Shown here: positions 61,837 to 64,000 of the stretch, one piece after another
Layout: each line of letters starts with the position of its first letter
How positions within the stretch are numbered: position 1 is the stretch's first letter
Assembly (NCBI RefSeq): GCF_001422365.1
Contig: NZ_LMMT01000016.1
Span: forward strand, 22,227 to 86,226
Direction: 5' to 3'
DNA length: 64,000 bases
Origin: Pseudorhodoferax sp. Leaf265
Lineage (GTDB): Bacteria > Pseudomonadota > Gammaproteobacteria > Burkholderiales > Burkholderiaceae_C
Made by a program: the position numbers and the translations under genes
Notes under the pieces: model-generated
Databases searched by the model: none
What the model was told of the DNA's origin: nothing
What the model saw: the letters and a program-made list of their open reading frames with translations, nothing else

Positions 61837-62439
61837 ATGAAAGTGACCAAGGAACAGGCGCAGCAGAACAGGCTGGCCTTGCTCGAAGCCGCGGGCCAGC
61901 TGTTCAAGCAGCACGGCATCGACGGCGTGGGCGTGGCCGATGTGTGCCGCCAGGCTGGGCTCACGCACGGTGCGCTGTACAAGCATTTCACGGACAAGCA
62001 GGACCTCGCGGCCCAGGCGTTCGCCCATGCCTTCCAGGCCGGGCACGGGCGGGCCAGCCAGCCCGGGCTGGCCGGCGCGGGCCCGCGGCGCACGTTCGCG
62101 AGCTACCTGGACCGCTACCTGAGCCGCACGGTGCGCGACAACATGGCCAAGGGCTGCCCGCTGGTCTCGACCGCCTGCGAGACCGCGCGCCAGGGCGAGG
62201 CCGTCAGCCGCAGCTATGCCGATGCGTTCGCCGAGCTGCGCGCTGGGGTCATGGCGACACTGCCCGAAGAGACGGCACCGGCCGAGCGCGCGGCGCTGGC
62301 CAGCACCGTGGTGGCGGCGCTGGTCGGTGCGATGGCGATCTCGCGCGGCATGGCCAAGGCCGACCGGGCGGAGGCCGATGCGGTGCTGGCGCAGGTGCGC
62401 GGTGTGCTGGAGAGCTTGGGCGGCCTGGCAGTGCGTTGA
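61837..62439 (+). CDS. TetR-family transcriptional regulator
   Basis: The 200-aa regulator has a TetR helix-turn-helix at about residues 8-55 (NRLALLEAAGQLFKQHGIDGVGVADVCRQAGLTHGALYKHFTDKQ), with a C-terminal ligand domain (GCPLVSTACETARQGEAV) of the AcrR/PsrA-like type. GCAGGGGC precedes the ATG. It is divergent from the MFS operon and probably represses it in the absence of ligand. It ends just before the second 122-bp repeat. Confidence 0.93.
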   Translation: MKVTKEQAQQNRLALLEAAGQLFKQHGIDGVGVADVCRQAGLTHGALYKHFTDKQDLAAQAFAHAFQAGHGRASQPGLAGAGPRRTFASYLDRYLSRTVRDNMAKGCPLVSTACETARQGEAVSRSYADAFAELRAGVMATLPEETAPAERAALASTVVAALVGAMAISRGMAKADRAEADAVLAQVRGVLESLGGLAVR

Positions 62440-62487
62440 TCCGTTGCGAGCCTTCGAACGGCACGACATCGGCTCGCACGGCGCTGT

Positions 62488-62608
62488 TCCGAAGGCCGCG
62501 GAGCAGGCCATGCCAGCAGACGCTTTGGCCCTGGCTCTGCCAGGCCGCTGGCGGCGCCCCTGGAGGGGGATCGGATGTCTACACGAAGTGGGACATCCAG
62601 AGGGGTGG
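62488..62608. repeat. 122-bp structured intergenic repeat, copy B
   Basis: Matches 4421-4542 in the same orientation at roughly 92 percent. It begins 49 bp after the TetR stop and ends 2 bp before the stop (62611-62613) of the minus-strand SDR. It has the hairpins CCTGGC-TCT-GCCAGG and GGATGTC...GACATCC, the former with a compensated change relative to copy A. Confidence 0.8.
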
Positions 62609-62610
62609 TC

Positions 62611-63375
62611 TCAAATCGTGACGCCGCCGTCGATGACGAGGTTCTGGCCCGTCATGAAGGCGCCGGCCTGCGAGGCCAGGAACACCGCTGCGCCAGCGAT
62701 CTCGTCGGGCTCGCCGATGCGGCGCAGCGGCGTGGTGGCCGTGCGCTTCGTCAGCAGCTCCTCGTCCTCCCACAGCGCCCGCGCGAAGTCGGTCTTGATG
62801 AGCCCCGGCGCGATGCAGTTCACGCGCACGTTGTGCGGCCCGTACTCCACGGCGAGGTTGCGCGCCAGCTGCATGTCGGCCGCCTTGGAGATGCAATAGG
62901 CGCCGATGATGGGCGAGCCGCGCAGCCCGCCGATGGACGAGACGATGGTGATGCTGCCGCGCCTGCGCTCCAGCATGCCCGGCGCGGCGAAGCCGATCAG
63001 CCAGTGGTTGGCGATGACGTTGTTCTCCAGGATCTTGCGGAACTGCGCGTCCTCGATGCCGGCCATGGGCCCGTAGTAGGGGTTGCTGGCGGCGTTGCAG
63101 ACCAGTGCGTCGACCGGGCCGAGCCGGCGCGCGGTCTCCTCGACCAGGTGCCGCAGTTCGTCCTTGGAGGAGATGTTGGCCGCGATGGCGATGGCCGCGC
63201 CTTCTCCATGCGCGCGGCAGATGCCGGCGGCCACCTCCTCGCAGGCCTCGGCCTTGCGCGAGGAGATCACCACCCTGGCGCCATGCTCGGCCATGCGCTC
63301 GGCGATGGCGCGGCCGATGCCGCGCGAGGAACCCGTGACGATGGCCACCTGGCCGGCCAGTGAGAACAGTGACAT
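62611..63375 (-). CDS. short-chain dehydrogenase/reductase
   Basis: A 254-aa SDR: VTGSSRGIGRAIAERMAEHG, CNAASNPYYGPMAG, IVSSIGGLRGSPIIGAYCISKAADMQ (Ser, Tyr, Lys) and MTGQNLVIDGG at the end. It follows the thioesterase gene by 37 bp and belongs to a Bug/thioesterase/SDR catabolic operon. It is close to actinorhodin-like or 3-hydroxyacyl-CoA-type SDRs, so it may act on CoA thioesters. Substrate unknown. Confidence 0.93.
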   Translation of the reverse strand: MSLFSLAGQVAIVTGSSRGIGRAIAERMAEHGARVVISSRKAEACEEVAAGICRAHGEGAAIAIAANISSKDELRHLVEETARRLGPVDALVCNAASNPYYGPMAGIEDAQFRKILENNVIANHWLIGFAAPGMLERRRGSITIVSSIGGLRGSPIIGAYCISKAADMQLARNLAVEYGPHNVRVNCIAPGLIKTDFARALWEDEELLTKRTATTPLRRIGEPDEIAGAAVFLASQAGAFMTGQNLVIDGGVTI

Positions 63376-63412
63376 GCGTGTTGCCTCCTTGTGTTGGAGG
63401 CCACAGCATGCC

Positions 63413-63868
63413 TCAACTGCACATGGCGCGGATGTCGTCCGGGATCGGCACGGCCCGGATGCCGGGCGCATGGTCCGCGCGGTGCGCTGCGAAGATGCGC
63501 ACCTCGTCGCATTCCAGGATCGGCGTCTCGCCGCGCGTGACGCGGTGGCGCAGCACGAAGCTGCTGCGCCGCCACTCGGCCACGGTCACCGCGATGTCCA
63601 GCACATCGCCGTAGCTGGCCGTGGCAATGAAGCGCGCATGCGTGTCGACGATGGGCGTGCCCAGGATGCCGCGCGCCTTCTCCAATTCGTGCCAGGGCGG
63701 AACGCCGCACTGCACGAAGAAGTGGTGGCCAGCCGCATCGAGCCAACGGAAGTAGTTGGGAAACCAGACGATGCGCGCGGGGTCGCAGTCGCCGAATTCG
63801 ACGCGCACGCGGTGCACCACGCTGCGTGGCGCTGGGTGGGCTGAGGGTATGGAAGACATGGCCGCCAT
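63413..63868 (-). CDS. acyl-CoA thioesterase, 4-hydroxybenzoyl-CoA thioesterase-like hot-dog fold
   Basis: The 151-aa protein (alternative start MSSIPS at 63859) has VRVEFGDCDPARIVWFPNYFRWLDAAGHHFF, the hot-dog fold catalytic Asp region, and FIATASYGDVLDIAVTV, ILECDEVRIFAAHR. It cleaves aromatic or acyl-CoA. Its location between a Bug receptor and an SDR suits an aromatic acid pathway. The start at 63868 includes a short extension that may be untranslated. Confidence 0.88.
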   Translation of the reverse strand: MAAMSSIPSAHPAPRSVVHRVRVEFGDCDPARIVWFPNYFRWLDAAGHHFFVQCGVPPWHELEKARGILGTPIVDTHARFIATASYGDVLDIAVTVAEWRRSSFVLRHRVTRGETPILECDEVRIFAAHRADHAPGIRAVPIPDDIRAMCS

Positions 63869-63904
63869 GTTAGACAGCCACGCCGCCGTGCCACCGCAGG
63901 ACGC

Positions 63905-64000
63905 TCAGTCGGCGTAGACGCCAGCCGCCTTGATGACGGGGCCGAAGCGCGCCACCTCGGCCTGCACGAACTTCTTGTGCTCGGCCGGCTCGATGCGCTT
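63905..64000 (-). CDS. Bug-family receptor, C-terminal fragment at window edge
   Basis: Only the last 31 codons and the stop are visible, reading KRIEPAEHKKFVQAEVARFG then PVIKAAGVYAD. This is the typical end of Bug receptors (aromatic-position FV...E...FGPVIKAAG). The gene is upstream of the thioesterase with a 36-bp gap, so it is probably the first visible gene of the operon. The rest lies outside the window. Confidence 0.75.
   Translation of the reverse strand, partial: KRIEPAEHKKFVQAEVARFGPVIKAAGVYAD

Noticed and set aside
1..64000. tRNA, rRNA, CRISPR arrays and transposase genes
   Set aside because: I looked for conserved tRNA T-loop patterns, regularly spaced short repeats and transposase motifs and found none that stand up.

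Overview
The window is a GC-rich (about 70 percent by eye), densely packed bacterial chromosome segment. Gene content points to a betaproteobacterium of the order Burkholderiales, most likely family Comamonadaceae: Bug-type tripartite tricarboxylate receptors, a CzcI/CzcCBA-type metal efflux operon, a DUF4148 protein, an Anbu proteasome-like peptidase, a type VI secretion system (T6SS), many IclR, LysR and MocR regulators, and catabolic SDR/thioesterase/Bug operons. The genus cannot be fixed from the sequence alone. I see no tRNA, rRNA, CRISPR array or insertion sequence.

Layout. 1-8230 (minus strand) is a T6SS operon read tssA-tssB-tssC-hcp-hcp-tssE-(unknown 177-aa gene)-tssF-tssG, running off the left edge. 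8349-10842 holds a hybrid histidine kinase and a LuxR-type regulator. 11150-13916 carries an aldo/keto reductase, a DUF3750 protein and a PLP-dependent C-S lyase. 14053-18518 is a catabolic/uptake operon: cupin dioxygenase-like, SDR, Bug receptor, SDR, IclR regulator, DUF1345, with tandem operator-like repeats in front. 18519-23174 has a possible decayed Bug fragment, a chemoreceptor, a divergent MocR/PaiB pair and a monooxygenase-like protein. 23176-27490 (minus) is mutS, an Anbu peptidase and an alpha/beta hydrolase, overlapping head to tail. 27761-29967 is a chemoreceptor translationally coupled to a predicted outer-membrane protein. 30012-32706 has an SDR and two acetyltransferases. 33044-36766 is a five-gene minus-strand block, bracketed by two large structured inverted-repeat elements. 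37115-40885 is a TRAP transporter (TatT lipoprotein, DctP, fused DctQM). 40964-47683 contains a PAP2 lipoprotein with autotransporter-type repeats, a pentapeptide-repeat protein, BluB, LysR, RidA, an old-yellow-enzyme homologue and DUF4148. 47750-58014 is a metal module: CopS/CopR-like two-component system, a perfect CusR-type palindrome, then CzcI, CzcC, two histidine-tagged periplasmic proteins (one CzcB), a CzcA-like RND pump, another His-rich periplasmic protein and a ChrA chromate transporter. 58070-64000 has a short flagellar-rod-like protein, ketopantoate reductase, a secreted hydrolase and an MFS transporter with divergent TetR, and the 3' part of a Bug/thioesterase/SDR operon.

Most noteworthy non-coding structure: (i) two elements of about 270 bp (32774-33047 and 36804-37070) share the same fold plan, an outer inverted repeat enclosing two stem modules each capped by a tight hairpin; the second hairpin carries compensated base changes between the copies. 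(ii) A 122-bp repeat sits directly after the stop codon of a minus-strand gene at both 4421-4542 and 62488-62608, again with a compensated base pair. The best protein-level candidate for something new is the 177-aa, lower-GC gene inserted between tssE and tssF, whose C-terminus is a long hydrophobic glycine/alanine-rich stretch.
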